Made by a program: the position numbers and the translations under genes. Positions 1 through 6,931 of a DNA stretch of 16,028 nucleotides are shown here, piece by piece. The DNA comes from Candidatus Doudnabacteria bacterium RIFCSPHIGHO2_02_FULL_46_11 (GTDB taxonomy: Bacteria; Patescibacteriota; Doudnabacteria; UBA920; 2-02-FULL-46-11). Numbering within the stretch: the stretch's first letter is position 1; the number at the start of each line of letters is the position of its first letter. Below the pieces are notes generated by a model that was not told where the DNA came from, made no database searches, and saw only the letters and a list, made by a program, of their open reading frames with translations. The stretch is taken from NCBI GenBank assembly GCA_001779955.1, contig MFES01000025.1, positions 19,125 to 35,152 of the forward strand. Direction: 5' to 3'.

Positions 1-398
1 TGCCCGAAATAAAAAACCCCCATATTCTCCTAATCGAAGATGATGAAATGCTTGCCGCAATGTATCAGGACCGTCTGGGTGAAGAAGGATATAAAGTTAC
101 CGTGGCAGGCGACGGCGAGGAGGCTCTGGAAAAAGTAAGCGTAAAACCCGACCTAGTATTACTTGATATCATGCTCCCAAAGCTTAATGGTTTCGAGGTT
201 CTGAAAAAATTGAAGGAGGGGCAAAATACTCGCCATATTCCGGTGATAATTCTCACCAACCTTGGCAGCAAAAACGCCAACGAAGACCGCAACCTGGCCC
301 TGGCTCTCGGCGCTACAGATTATCTTGTTAAAAGTTTTCATTTACCCAATGAGGTCGTTGATAAAATAAAAGTAATACTGCACAGGCAGCACGCCTAG
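1..398 (+). CDS. Single-domain CheY-like response regulator (5' edge-truncated by about one base)
   Basis: The receiver frame is open from base 3, and bases 1-2 (TG) would complete an ATG whose A lies just outside the window, so the protein is probably 132 aa and essentially complete. Counting from that Met, the acidic pair D14/D15 binds Mg2+, D56 (in LVLLDIMLP) is the phospho-acceptor, T86 is the switch Thr and K111 the conserved Lys (TDYLVKS). There is no output domain, so it should act by protein-protein contact downstream of a histidine kinase that is not visible here. The stop codon TAG (396-398) lies in the terminal repeat of a transposon-like element that starts at the gene's 3' end, so the original C-terminus may have been slightly different. 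Family assignment is firm; the partner is unknown. Confidence 0.93.
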   Translation, partial: PEIKNPHILLIEDDEMLAAMYQDRLGEEGYKVTVAGDGEEALEKVSVKPDLVLLDIMLPKLNGFEVLKKLKEGQNTRHIPVIILTNLGSKNANEDRNLALALGATDYLVKSFHLPNEVVDKIKVILHRQHA

Positions 399-532
399 CA
401 ATACAACCCCGATCATGCTCCCTAAATCTTGGCTCAAATCAATATTACGGCCAATATTACATAAAATTATTAAACAGCTTCACATCTTTAAAGTCGCATG
501 GGGCTCCAAGATTATCGGGGGTGATATGCTAG
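395..532. mobile_element. MITE-like element with terminal inverted repeats, copy 1
   Basis: The left end (395-413) and the reverse complement of the right end (514-532) match at 15 of 19 bases, both beginning CTAGCA and ending CCCCGAT. The 6-mer GCACGC flanks the element directly on both sides (389-394 and 533-538), and the match continues for three bases (CTA). Inside, AATCTTGG (425-432) pairs with CCAAGATT (506-513). At 138 bp it has no coding capacity. The right end read on the minus strand shares the 13-mer CCCCGATAATCTT with the element at 15150-15352, suggesting one family. With an element immediately behind the stop codon, 399-667 holds no gene. Confidence 0.6.
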
Positions 533-542
533 GCACGCCTAA

Positions 543-660
543 TAGCTAAAAACTTCAATGTTCAACTCTCAACACTCAAGCAATCCTCAAACATCAAACT
601 TCAATTCCGGAAATGAAGTTTGGGAGTTGAATTTTATTTGGAGTTTGCAGTTTGGAGTTT
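543..660. repeat. Imperfect palindromic spacer repeat with CTCAA/TTGAG motifs
   Basis: This spacer upstream of the CdaR-type gene carries repeated TCAA-type words on its left and TTGGAG/GAGTTGAA words on its right, forming an imperfect palindrome. Its centre is strong: AAACTTCA (596-603) and TGAAGTTT (614-621) flank the 8-base palindrome TTCCGGAA (605-612). The 17-mer at 615-631 recurs with one mismatch at 3268-3284. The 3' edge supplies the GGAG (654-657) that serves as ribosome binding site for the next gene. No U-run follows the hairpin, so I do not call it a terminator. Confidence 0.5.
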
Positions 661-667
661 TTAAAAT

Positions 668-1966
668 ATGACAAACCCTACAACCGCCAATTTCGTCAGA
701 CCAACTCATCAAGCCGGAACCCGTCTTGATCCAAACGCCGAGCTTGCCGCCGTAGGCGAAGGCATTATCAGTCGGCTCTCGACCGTTTTGGAACATAAAA
801 TAGCGGTTACAAATCTGTCCGGCAATATTGTGGCCGACACCGACCTCTCGAATTTTGATAAATTCGTGCCATCGGCTACAGTCGCCATTCAAAAAGGCGC
901 ACCAACCCAGCTTCCCGCCGGTGAAATCGATGACATGACGGGCTGGGTTATTCCTTTGCGCCATCAAGAAAGGCTATTCGGCACATTAGTCATAAGAAAT
1001 AAGCCCCAACCTTCCGATGACGTCATTCCCTTGGCAAAATCTTTGTCCGAGCTGCTGATGTACCAGATGCTGATAATGGATAAAATTGCCCAGCAGAATC
1101 GCGTGCTCGATAAATTTTTCTATGACTTGTTCGAAAACGCGCAGCCTGTTGAAAAACTAATGCGTGACAGCCTTTTCTTCAACAGCCAGTTTTTTCAGAT
1201 AGACTTCGACAAACCTCGTGTGGCCGCGGTACTTATTCTAAATAATTTTTGGAAGGAAGTTTTGAAAAGCCAACCAATTCTGCCTTCCGATGAGCATAAA
1301 CTTACCGCTATTAAAGACCAAATTAACGATGTTGTTAAGGGAACGCTCAACGATGAAGGCGCGATAATTGCCTACCTCGGTATGGATGAATTCGCTCTTT
1401 TGCTTCCGGTCAAGTTGGAGCCTGAAAAAGAGTCAAAGAAAAGAGGTATGGCCAAAAGCCCCGGATTGAGCGATTTTTATAGCAAGGAACGACTGGGCAA
1501 ATTCATTGAGCAGGTGGAGGTCGTGGTCGGGCGCGAGGCCCACCTCGGTCTTGGCCTGTACTATTCGGCACTGGCCGGACTGGTCAAAAGCTACCAGGCC
1601 GCGAAAAAAGCGGTAGAACTTGGCGCGCGACTGCATCCAAAGGAAAAAATGCATAACTACCCTGAACTGCTTTTGCCTATTATTCTTGAACAGGCTGACA
1701 AGAGTCTGCAAAAACAATTTGTCGAAAATGAGTTAAGTGACCTTATTCAATATCCTGATTTAGTGGAAACCCTTTCGACTCATTTTAACAGCAACCTAAA
1801 TCTTAAAAAAACCGCTTATGAACTGGGCATACATAAAAACACTCTTTACTATCGCTTGGCTAAAATCAAAAAAATCCTCGGTATCGATCCCCAAGAATTC
1901 ATCTACGCCGTCCGCCTAAAAACGGCGCTTTACCTGTGGCAAATGAACAAAGAAGCCGCAGAGTGA
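668..1966 (+). CDS. CdaR/PucR-family transcriptional regulator
   Basis: A 432-aa regulator with three parts. Residues about 24-145 resemble the sugar-diacid recognition domain (helical start followed by KIAVTNLSGNIVADTD and a G-W-x-I-P-L strand). Residues about 180-340 resemble the GGDEF-like middle domain of CdaR proteins. Residues about 364-422 are a clear PucR-type C-terminal helix-turn-helix (NLNLKKTAYELGIHKNTLYYRLAKI). The length matches CdaR proteins. The start ATG has GGAG ten bases upstream. The gene ends in tandem stops (TGA TAA) only five bases from the convergent NADH dehydrogenase stop, with no terminator between. In known members the N-terminal domain senses glycerate or similar diacids; whether that ligand applies here is unknown. 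It could regulate its neighbours, but I see no operator. Confidence 0.85.
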   Translation: MTNPTTANFVRPTHQAGTRLDPNAELAAVGEGIISRLSTVLEHKIAVTNLSGNIVADTDLSNFDKFVPSATVAIQKGAPTQLPAGEIDDMTGWVIPLRHQERLFGTLVIRNKPQPSDDVIPLAKSLSELLMYQMLIMDKIAQQNRVLDKFFYDLFENAQPVEKLMRDSLFFNSQFFQIDFDKPRVAAVLILNNFWKEVLKSQPILPSDEHKLTAIKDQINDVVKGTLNDEGAIIAYLGMDEFALLLPVKLEPEKESKKRGMAKSPGLSDFYSKERLGKFIEQVEVVVGREAHLGLGLYYSALAGLVKSYQAAKKAVELGARLHPKEKMHNYPELLLPIILEQADKSLQKQFVENELSDLIQYPDLVETLSTHFNSNLNLKKTAYELGIHKNTLYYRLAKIKKILGIDPQEFIYAVRLKTALYLWQMNKEAAE

Positions 1967-1971
1967 TAAGG

Positions 1972-3225
1972 TCAGTCATTCTTTAACAGAATGACACTCC
2001 CTTTGAACCAAAATGGTAGAGCTTTGCGCCAAGGTAGCACCGACATCAAATAACGCAAATCAGAAAATTTACGCACAAGGTAGGCCGGCCAACCGGCGAT
2101 GATTTTATTATTTTCATAAACGGCGGCGTATTTACCGGAAAGCGTAATAATAAAAGGATGCTTTTTTTTCGGGCGGTAAATTGGCACATTACTGCCGTAA
2201 GCCAGGCTTATTACGCCGCGGGCAGCGTGCTTGGCTTGGTGCAGCGCCATTTGAGCGGTCTGCGGCAATGGTCGGCCGGTATTTTTGTCGTGGAAACACG
2301 ATACGTCTCCGGCAATAAATACCTCCGGGTGCGTCTCAAGATTCAGCCGGCTTGAAACCATAATCCGGTCCTTTGAATCAAGCGGTATATTTTTGTTGAA
2401 AGTAATGCCACAAGCCCGAACGCCACCCGTCCAAATAATCGTACTGCCCGGTATGGTTACGTGGTTATCAATGACCACCCCGTTATCCCGAGCCTCCGTT
2501 ATCCTGCTGCCGGTCAGAACTTTTACGCCTAAATACTCCAATCTTCTTTTGATGAAATTCGAGAGCTTTGCGGGAAAACCCGGCAATAATTGGTTAGCGC
2601 CTTCAATCAGCCAAACTGAATAAGCCGGAACTGTTCCCCGCTCCCGCCCGGCTATGCGGCGCAAGCAATTGACCATTTCCGAGGCAAGCTCAACGCCGCT
2701 AAATCCGCCGCCGCCGATAATAAAACTCAAATTATGCACATCCTGCGTCCGGCTGAAACTCACAAATGATTCATAAATGCGGTTTCTTATTTTTACGCCG
2801 TCTTCAAAAGTTTTTAAAGGTAGGGCCCTTTGCTCCAAGCCCGGAATGCCGTAATAATCGGTTTTGCTGCCTAAAGCAATCACCAAATAATCATAAGCCA
2901 AATCACCAGTGTCCGTGCGCACAATTCTCTTATTAACATCGACAAGCTCAACCTTAGCCTGCTTGAAGGTAATATTTTTACGCCGCGCCACCACGTCATC
3001 GATCTCAACAGCCACTGTGCCTTTAAGCATAAAAACGTCGGCTTGCCAACGAAGCGAGGTCGCTACCTCATGCAGAGCCGGATGATAAACCTGGAAAGGT
3101 TTTTGATCAACTAAAATAACACGATCATGCGGCAAGCCCTTGGCAATATCCAAAGCCGCTCGCAGCCCGGCAAATCCGGCGCCTAAAATAACAATTTGTT
3201 TTTGTGTTTGATTTTTCCAGAACAT
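1972..3225 (-). CDS. ndh: Type II NADH dehydrogenase-like FAD/NAD(P)-dependent oxidoreductase
   Basis: A 417-aa two-dinucleotide-fold flavoprotein. The N-terminal FAD motif is GAGFAG (15-20); the NAD(P)H-binding motif is GGGGFSG (171-177); the second FAD contact is FIAGD (303-307). AQMALHQ (324-330) matches the quinone-site AQxAxQ motif of NDH-2 enzymes. The C-terminal stretch (about 380-412) is aromatic and basic, like the amphipathic membrane anchor of NDH-2. It should oxidise NADH and reduce quinone at the inner face of the membrane without pumping protons. In an organism with limited metabolism it may mainly regenerate NAD+. A sulfide:quinone oxidoreductase is a less likely alternative because I see no conserved redox cysteine pair. 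The start ATG has GAGG about twelve bases upstream. Confidence 0.85.
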   Translation of the reverse strand: MFWKNQTQKQIVILGAGFAGLRAALDIAKGLPHDRVILVDQKPFQVYHPALHEVATSLRWQADVFMLKGTVAVEIDDVVARRKNITFKQAKVELVDVNKRIVRTDTGDLAYDYLVIALGSKTDYYGIPGLEQRALPLKTFEDGVKIRNRIYESFVSFSRTQDVHNLSFIIGGGGFSGVELASEMVNCLRRIAGRERGTVPAYSVWLIEGANQLLPGFPAKLSNFIKRRLEYLGVKVLTGSRITEARDNGVVIDNHVTIPGSTIIWTGGVRACGITFNKNIPLDSKDRIMVSSRLNLETHPEVFIAGDVSCFHDKNTGRPLPQTAQMALHQAKHAARGVISLAYGSNVPIYRPKKKHPFIITLSGKYAAVYENNKIIAGWPAYLVRKFSDLRYLMSVLPWRKALPFWFKGSVILLKND

Positions 3226-3238
3226 GCGCTTTTAACCC

Positions 3239-3321
3239 TCAAGCCTCAAAATTCAATGCTCAAATAGGAAGTTTGGGTGTTGAAGCTTGCCTGCCTGCCG
3301 AAGCCTCGGCGCAGGTAGGAA
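3239..3321. repeat. Composite palindromic repeat: CTCAA/GTTGAA unit plus GC-rich palindrome
   Basis: The spacer between rluB and ndh holds two joined repeat units. At 3239-3284 is a second copy of the repeat at 543-660, with TTCAATGCTCAA and a 17-mer (3268-3284) differing by one base from 615-631. At 3287-3319 is a GC-rich hairpin with CCTGCCTGC on the left, CCGAAGCCTCGGCG at its core (3298-3311) and GCAGGTAGG on the right. The same 14-base core occurs inside the dnaK coding sequence at 13128-13141. Confidence 0.6.
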
Positions 3322-3332
3322 GTTTTTGACTT

Positions 3333-4028
3333 CTATATTATATCATTTTTTTGGATTGTCCGAATTTTTCCGGTCTTTAATTTCAACTCCTCCAGACGCA
3401 ATCTGCCCAGACGTTCTCGGGTAAGCTTAATGATCTTGTAACCCAAGCTTTCAAACATTTTCCTTATTTGGCGGTTGCGGCCTTCATGAATGGTGAGCTT
3501 GATGGTTTTGGGATTAATAACTTTGACCTTAGCCGGATAAGTTTTAGTTTTATCTACAATGACACCGCCGGCCAATTTATCCTTATCCCTGGATTCAAAA
3601 TTCTTGTTTAAAGATATTTTATACTCTTTTTCGTGCTCAAAGCTTGGATGCGTCAGTTTTTGAGTAAGATTGCCGTCGTTAGTAAAAATTAAAAGCCCGT
3701 CGGTATCATAATCCAAACGCCCAACCGACCAAACCTTATATTTAATCGCTTTGGGTAAAAAATCATAAACTGTGGGGCGGCCAAACTGTCCTTCGCGGCT
3801 GGAAACATAGCCGCTTGGCTTATTAAGCACAATATAAAGATTGACCGTTTTTGCCGCTACGGCCTTGCCATTGACCTCGACAAAATCGGCGACTGGATCT
3901 ACTTTACTACCCAATTCTTTAACAATTTTACCATTGACTGAAACTCGACCCTGCAAAATAAGTTCCTCGGCCTTACGGCGAGAAGCGACCCCGGCTTGGG
4001 ATAAAAATTTTTGCAGCCGTTCATGCAT
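3333..4028 (-). CDS. rluB: RluB/RsuA-family rRNA pseudouridine synthase
   Basis: 231 aa. Residues 1-45 form an S4 RNA-binding domain (RLQKFLSQAGVASRRKAEELI...GRVSVNGK). The catalytic motif GRLDYDTDGLLIFTNDG (103-119) contains the nucleophilic Asp106. A downstream HPSFEHEKEY block (about 127-136) and the EGRNRQIRKMFESLG block complete the family signature. Bacterial RluB modifies helix 89 of 23S rRNA; RsuA acts on 16S rRNA, and sequence alone does not fully exclude it. The length agrees with short RluB proteins from Gram-positives. It follows the ABC permease on the same strand after a perfect 34-bp palindrome, so it may be read from the same transcript. The start is the first ATG; only a weak A-rich Shine-Dalgarno sequence is present. 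Confidence 0.9.
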   Translation of the reverse strand: MHERLQKFLSQAGVASRRKAEELILQGRVSVNGKIVKELGSKVDPVADFVEVNGKAVAAKTVNLYIVLNKPSGYVSSREGQFGRPTVYDFLPKAIKYKVWSVGRLDYDTDGLLIFTNDGNLTQKLTHPSFEHEKEYKISLNKNFESRDKDKLAGGVIVDKTKTYPAKVKVINPKTIKLTIHEGRNRQIRKMFESLGYKIIKLTRERLGRLRLEELKLKTGKIRTIQKNDII

Positions 4029-4050
4029 AATCTTTTTAAATTTCGCCTGG

Positions 4051-4084
4051 AACCCAAATTTGTCCGGCCGGACAAATTTGGGTT
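4051..4084. repeat. Perfect 34-bp palindrome, possible plus-strand terminator
   Basis: Two 17-base arms meet with no spacer, centred on GTCCGGCCGGAC and flanked by CAAATTTG words. It fills the space between the permease stop (4088-4090) and the rluB start (4028) on the minus strand. On the plus strand the hairpin is followed by GTTTTATTTTTT, a terminator-like U-run, but no plus-strand gene precedes it. On the minus strand no U-run follows, so transcription into rluB may continue. Confidence 0.75.
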
Positions 4085-4087
4085 GTT

Positions 4088-4828
4088 TTATTTTTTAGTA
4101 CCGAAAGAAAAAGTTTTGATGGCGATAAAGGAAAGCACGACCAGCCAAACGGCCATACCCAGTATTTCACCTTTTACATCTATTAAACTGCTGCCCTCTA
4201 CCACCACCTCGCGCATGCTATCTACCAGATATTTTATGGGCAAATAATCTGAAATTGTCTGGACCCATTTGGGCGCGTTATTAAGCGAGAAAAAGATGTC
4301 GCCAAAGAAAATCATCGGGAAAATTATCATATTGCCCACAACCGGCGTAGCTTCTACGGATTTGGCCAAGCCAGCCACGACAAAGCCCAAGGCCAAAAAC
4401 ACAAACGAGCCGAAAATCCCGATAACTATAAGAGCCAAAAAGCTTCCGTTCATGGCAAAAGAAAGAACAAGAATGGCCACGGAAATAAGGAGAAGAACCT
4501 GCATAACCGAGATAACCACGCGGGAGATAACCTGGGCGGCCAAAAACTCGGAAGCGCGCATGGGTGTGGCCAGCAGCCTTCTAATAATGCCCTTTTCCTT
4601 TTGCTGGGCCACGACAAAGGCTACGGCAAAAACGCCAAGCTGCATTACGGACATGCCCACCAATCCCGGAATTACGAAATCTATGTAGTTAACGCCGTTA
4701 ATCATGGTGTTGGCAAAAAGCACCTTGAGAAAAACCATCATTAAAACCGGGAAAACCAAGCTGAAATATAAAGTCTGCTTGTCCCGAACAATCATCTTAA
4801 ATGTACTGATAATGAGGTTCCAGTTCAT
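4088..4828 (-). CDS. ABC-2 type transporter permease
   Basis: 246 aa with about six hydrophobic helices (near 20-38, 52-74, 100-123, 132-154, 163-181 and 222-240), the standard ABC-2 membrane topology. A cytoplasmic QQKEKGIIRRLLATPM segment (75-90) after the second helix is the conserved coupling region of this family, and a conserved YLP near 195-197 precedes the last helix. It is the membrane partner of the ATPase encoded directly upstream (4858-5772, 29-bp gap). Such pairs export drugs, antibiotics, lipids or polysaccharides; the substrate here cannot be told. Confidence 0.9.
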   Translation of the reverse strand: MNWNLIISTFKMIVRDKQTLYFSLVFPVLMMVFLKVLFANTMINGVNYIDFVIPGLVGMSVMQLGVFAVAFVVAQQKEKGIIRRLLATPMRASEFLAAQVISRVVISVMQVLLLISVAILVLSFAMNGSFLALIVIGIFGSFVFLALGFVVAGLAKSVEATPVVGNMIIFPMIFFGDIFFSLNNAPKWVQTISDYLPIKYLVDSMREVVVEGSSLIDVKGEILGMAVWLVVLSFIAIKTFSFGTKK

Positions 4829-4836
4829 CCTGTATA

Positions 4837-4853
4837 TTTAGAAATTAGTAATT
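4837..4853. repeat. Fragment of the AT-rich palindromic repeat family
   Basis: Seventeen consecutive bases here (TTTAGAAATTAGTAATT) are identical to 14290-14306, one end of the AT-rich element between hrcA and grpE. The fragment fills most of the 29-bp gap between the two ABC transporter genes. It may be the remnant of a deleted copy; chance identity in AT-rich DNA is possible. Confidence 0.35.
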
Positions 4854-4857
4854 CTTC

Positions 4858-5772
4858 CTATTCCCTTAGTGTGTGTCCGGTGTAAAAAATAAACACGTCT
4901 TCCAGGTTGGGCCGATGAATGTCTAAATTAGACAGATTATTCTTGCTATTGTAGGAATCTTGAAGCAGGCGGTAGAGAGTGGCGTTGGGGTCTTCCGTCT
5001 CTAAATGAAACGTGCCGTTTTCTTTTCTGACATTTTTTACGCCATAAATTATGCGTAAATCTTCATTAGCAATATACTTGTCGCTTGAGAATGAAATTAT
5101 ATGCCGGGCAAGGAGGCTGTCGATCAATTCCTCTGGACTGCCGATTTTTACAATTTTTCCGTGATCCATAATGGCTATGCGGTTGCAGAGCAACTGGGCC
5201 TCTTCCATGTAATGGGTGGTTAAAATTATGGTCGTGCCGGTTTGCTTAATCCGTTTTATCAATTCCCAAACATAGCGGCGCGCTTGCGGATCTAAACCCG
5301 TAGTTGGTTCATCTAAAAATAAAACCTCGGGGTTATTAACCATTGAAGCAGCTATGGAAAACCGGCGCTGCTGGCCGCCGGACAAATTGGCGTAATAAGC
5401 GTAAGCTTTTTCTTGTAAATCAACTTTTTCCAAAAGCTCTAAAGCGTTTACTTTAGTGCGGTAAAATGAAGCGAACAAGTCCAAAAGTTCCACCAGCTGA
5501 AGATTTTCAAAAAATGCTTCGGACTGTAATTGTACGCCTATTTTCTTTTTTACCGCTTGGGTCTGCTTTAAGGCATCCAGGCCGACAATTGTCACCGAGC
5601 CGACGTCGGCGTAATTTAGGCCTTCAAGAATTTCCAAGGTGGTGGTTTTACCGGCGCCGTTTGGGCCAAGGATACCAAAAATTTCGCCTTTTTCCACGGC
5701 AAAATCTATACCTTGGACGGCTTTAACATTTCCGTAGTTTTTATGAAGATTTTTAACTTCAATAATCAGCAT
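4858..5772 (-). CDS. ABC transporter ATP-binding protein
   Basis: 304 aa. The Walker A motif GPNGAGKT is at 36-43, the Q-loop glutamine near 81-83, the signature LSGGQ at 130-134, Walker B VLFLDEP at 150-156, the D-loop at 160-161 and the H-loop His187. The last ~75 residues form the accessory domain usual in DrrA/CcmA-like export ATPases. It powers the ABC-2 permease encoded next. A good minus-strand promoter (TTGAAA at 5805-5810, 17-bp spacer, TAAACT at 5782-5787) would start transcription within a few bases of the ATG, so the mRNA may be leaderless; no Shine-Dalgarno sequence is visible. Confidence 0.93.
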   Translation of the reverse strand: MLIIEVKNLHKNYGNVKAVQGIDFAVEKGEIFGILGPNGAGKTTTLEILEGLNYADVGSVTIVGLDALKQTQAVKKKIGVQLQSEAFFENLQLVELLDLFASFYRTKVNALELLEKVDLQEKAYAYYANLSGGQQRRFSIAASMVNNPEVLFLDEPTTGLDPQARRYVWELIKRIKQTGTTIILTTHYMEEAQLLCNRIAIMDHGKIVKIGSPEELIDSLLARHIISFSSDKYIANEDLRIIYGVKNVRKENGTFHLETEDPNATLYRLLQDSYNSKNNLSNLDIHRPNLEDVFIFYTGHTLRE

Positions 5773-5781
5773 AACTGGTGT

Positions 5782-5810
5782 AGTTTACTCTCATCGGACG
5801 GACTTTTCAA
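5782..5810 (-). promoter_or_regulatory. Predicted promoter of the ABC transporter genes
   Basis: On the minus strand TTGAAA (5/6 to the consensus -35) is followed by exactly 17 bases and TAAACT (4/6 to the -10). The predicted start point is about 5775, just before the ATG at 5772. Its -35 overlaps that of the tRNA promoter on the other strand. Confidence 0.5.
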
Positions 5811-5832
5811 GACCAATAAATTCTGTTATAAT
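5804..5832 (+). promoter_or_regulatory. Predicted promoter of tRNA-Lys
   Basis: A perfect TATAAT -10 (5827-5832) is preceded by a 17-bp spacer and TTTTCA (5804-5809, 4/6 to TTGACA). The predicted start is about 12 bases before the mature tRNA 5' end. Confidence 0.7.
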
Positions 5833-5851
5833 ACGACAGTTATTTAGGCTC

Positions 5852-5928
5852 GCCCCGATAGCTCAGCCTGGTAGAGCACATGCCTTTTAAGCATTGGGTC
5901 GCAGGTTCGAATCCTGCTCGGGGCACCA
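5852..5928 (+). tRNA. tRNA-Lys (anticodon UUU), CCA encoded
   Basis: Acceptor arms GCCCCGA and TCGGGGC pair over seven bases, followed by A and an encoded CCA. The D-arm is GCTC/GAGC; the T-arm is GCAGG TTCGAAT CCTGC. The anticodon loop CTTTTAA gives UUU at 5886-5888, which reads lysine codons. The outermost pair of the anticodon stem is a C-U mismatch, a small irregularity. It is a stand-alone gene with its own promoter and terminator. Confidence 0.97.
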
Positions 5929-5929
5929 C

Positions 5930-5963
5930 AAAAATTCTCACCCATTTTCGGGTGAGAATTTTT
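5930..5963 (+). terminator. Rho-independent terminator of tRNA-Lys
   Basis: A perfect 14-bp stem (AAAAATTCTCACCC with GGGTGAGAATTTTT) encloses the six-base loop ATTTTC and ends in a U-run followed by GTTTG. The A-run on its left side would let it work on the minus strand as well. Confidence 0.93.
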
Positions 5964-6040
5964 GTTTGTCTTGATCACCCTTAGGGTATATGATGAAAGA
6001 AAGTTAAAGGCCTCCTGACACCTTTTTTTGAATCAAATCT

Positions 6041-6460
6041 ATGACTGAAGAACAACAACTCCAAATAGAACGGTTAAAAAATTATAATACCTATTTAGGT
6101 AATACAATTTGGGCCAGGATGAACACTTTCCCAATTATCAGTTCTCTGGCAGCAACGCTGTTAGTCGTTGCAACTTTTAACTCAAATCTTATAGAGCCTA
6201 CACTATTCGTTAGGATCCTCCTGTCAATTCTTTTAGCTTTAATTCCTTTTTCTCTGACGGTTTTTTACAAACAGACCGACGAAGCAGAAAAGCAAACAGT
6301 GGCTGCAATAGAAGAACTCGGTGGCAGTGCTGTCAAAAAATATGTAGCGAAATTAAATCGAAAATCAATCTCTGGATACTATCATTGGATTTTTACAAGT
6401 ATTTTATGGGTTATAATATTTTGTTTAATTGCTCTTATATTGAATGCTAAAATAAGTTAG
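6041..6460 (+). CDS. Hypothetical three-helix membrane protein
   Basis: 139 aa. A charged, probably coiled N-terminus (1-25) is followed by hydrophobic helices near 28-47 and 56-76, a charged loop (77-112, DEAEKQTVAAIEELGG) and a third helix at 114-135. I do not recognise the family. No Shine-Dalgarno sequence precedes the ATG; the upstream bases are a T-run and AATCAAATCT. It stands alone between the tRNA terminator and a decayed region, on the same strand as the following genes. Its low G+C and plain codon use resemble the surrounding core genes. Confidence 0.6.
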   Translation: MTEEQQLQIERLKNYNTYLGNTIWARMNTFPIISSLAATLLVVATFNSNLIEPTLFVRILLSILLALIPFSLTVFYKQTDEAEKQTVAAIEELGGSAVKKYVAKLNRKSISGYYHWIFTSILWVIIFCLIALILNAKIS

Positions 6461-6539
6461 AGAGTTATTTCTATTCGCTCCACTTTATCTCGGTTAATTA
6501 TAAAGGAGCGCAATAAAAAATTTATTATCAATAATTTAG

Positions 6540-6782
6540 CAACGAAAACAGAAAAAGGTATCGGGTGCCGTTAAAAATTTTAATTCACTTAATTTGAGAA
6601 TAGACTATATAGAATATTTGATAAAAAATTATATAAATTCACTCCAACCAAGCTTCAAAAAAAAGCAGATATATGGGGCGGCTTTAGATAAGCTATCTAA
6701 CTTCATTGCCCTGTGCTTAAAAAGCGCTCGATTCTTTTTTGAGTATTTAGAAAAACAAGGATTGAAAGTTTTTCAATCCTAG
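6540..6782 (+). other. Doubtful open frame in a gene-poor stretch
   Basis: The region 6461-6917 has no convincing intact gene. This frame is open from 6540, with a TTG at 6594 as the first plausible start (62 aa), no ribosome binding site, and a 3' end inside a perfect hairpin. The helical text YINSLQPSFKKKQIYGAALD and FFFEYLEKQGLKVFQS faintly recalls the N-terminal domain of tyrosine recombinases, but there is no catalytic part. It may be a remnant or chance. Confidence 0.2.
6758..6780 (-). terminator. Hairpin with minus-strand U-run
   Basis: AGGATTGAAA (6758-6767) and TTTCAATCCT (6771-6780) form a perfect 10-bp stem with a three-base loop. Read on the minus strand it is followed by TGTTTTTCT, which fits an intrinsic terminator. 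No minus-strand gene lies upstream, so its purpose is unclear. Confidence 0.45.
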
Positions 6783-6802
6783 CGAAATCGCGGATCGTTT
6801 GT

Positions 6803-6931
6803 TTGAAAAAAGACGAAAAAAAGACCAGCTCTTACACTATATTAGATACGGTAGTATATAAACCAGAGGGTAACGAAAAGGTAATTATTACTTTCTATCC
6901 GGGGAGGATAAAACAATATGACAAAAAATAA
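6803..6931 (+). pseudogene. DUF4258-like remnant (possible toxin-side partner of DUF2283)
   Basis: This frame (42 aa from TTG 6803; open back to 6743 with no ATG or GTG) contains TVVYKPEGNEKVIITFYPGRIKQYDKK in two overlapping pieces. That text resembles the C-terminal strands of DUF4258 proteins (a V-V-Y strand, then V-I-I-T-x-Y). DUF4258 proteins are normally about 80-90 aa and begin with a H-x-x-x-R-M-type helix that I cannot find in this frame, so the gene looks 5'-truncated or frameshifted. Its last 14 bases overlap the start of the DUF2283 gene, and the strong ribosome binding site of that gene lies inside it, which is typical of a translationally coupled pair. Confidence 0.4.

Noticed and set aside
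6005..6029. AAAGG...CCTTTTTTT as a terminator before 6041
   Set aside because: The stem is only five A/T-rich pairs with a ten-base or longer loop, and no gene ends directly upstream; the tRNA already has a strong terminator.
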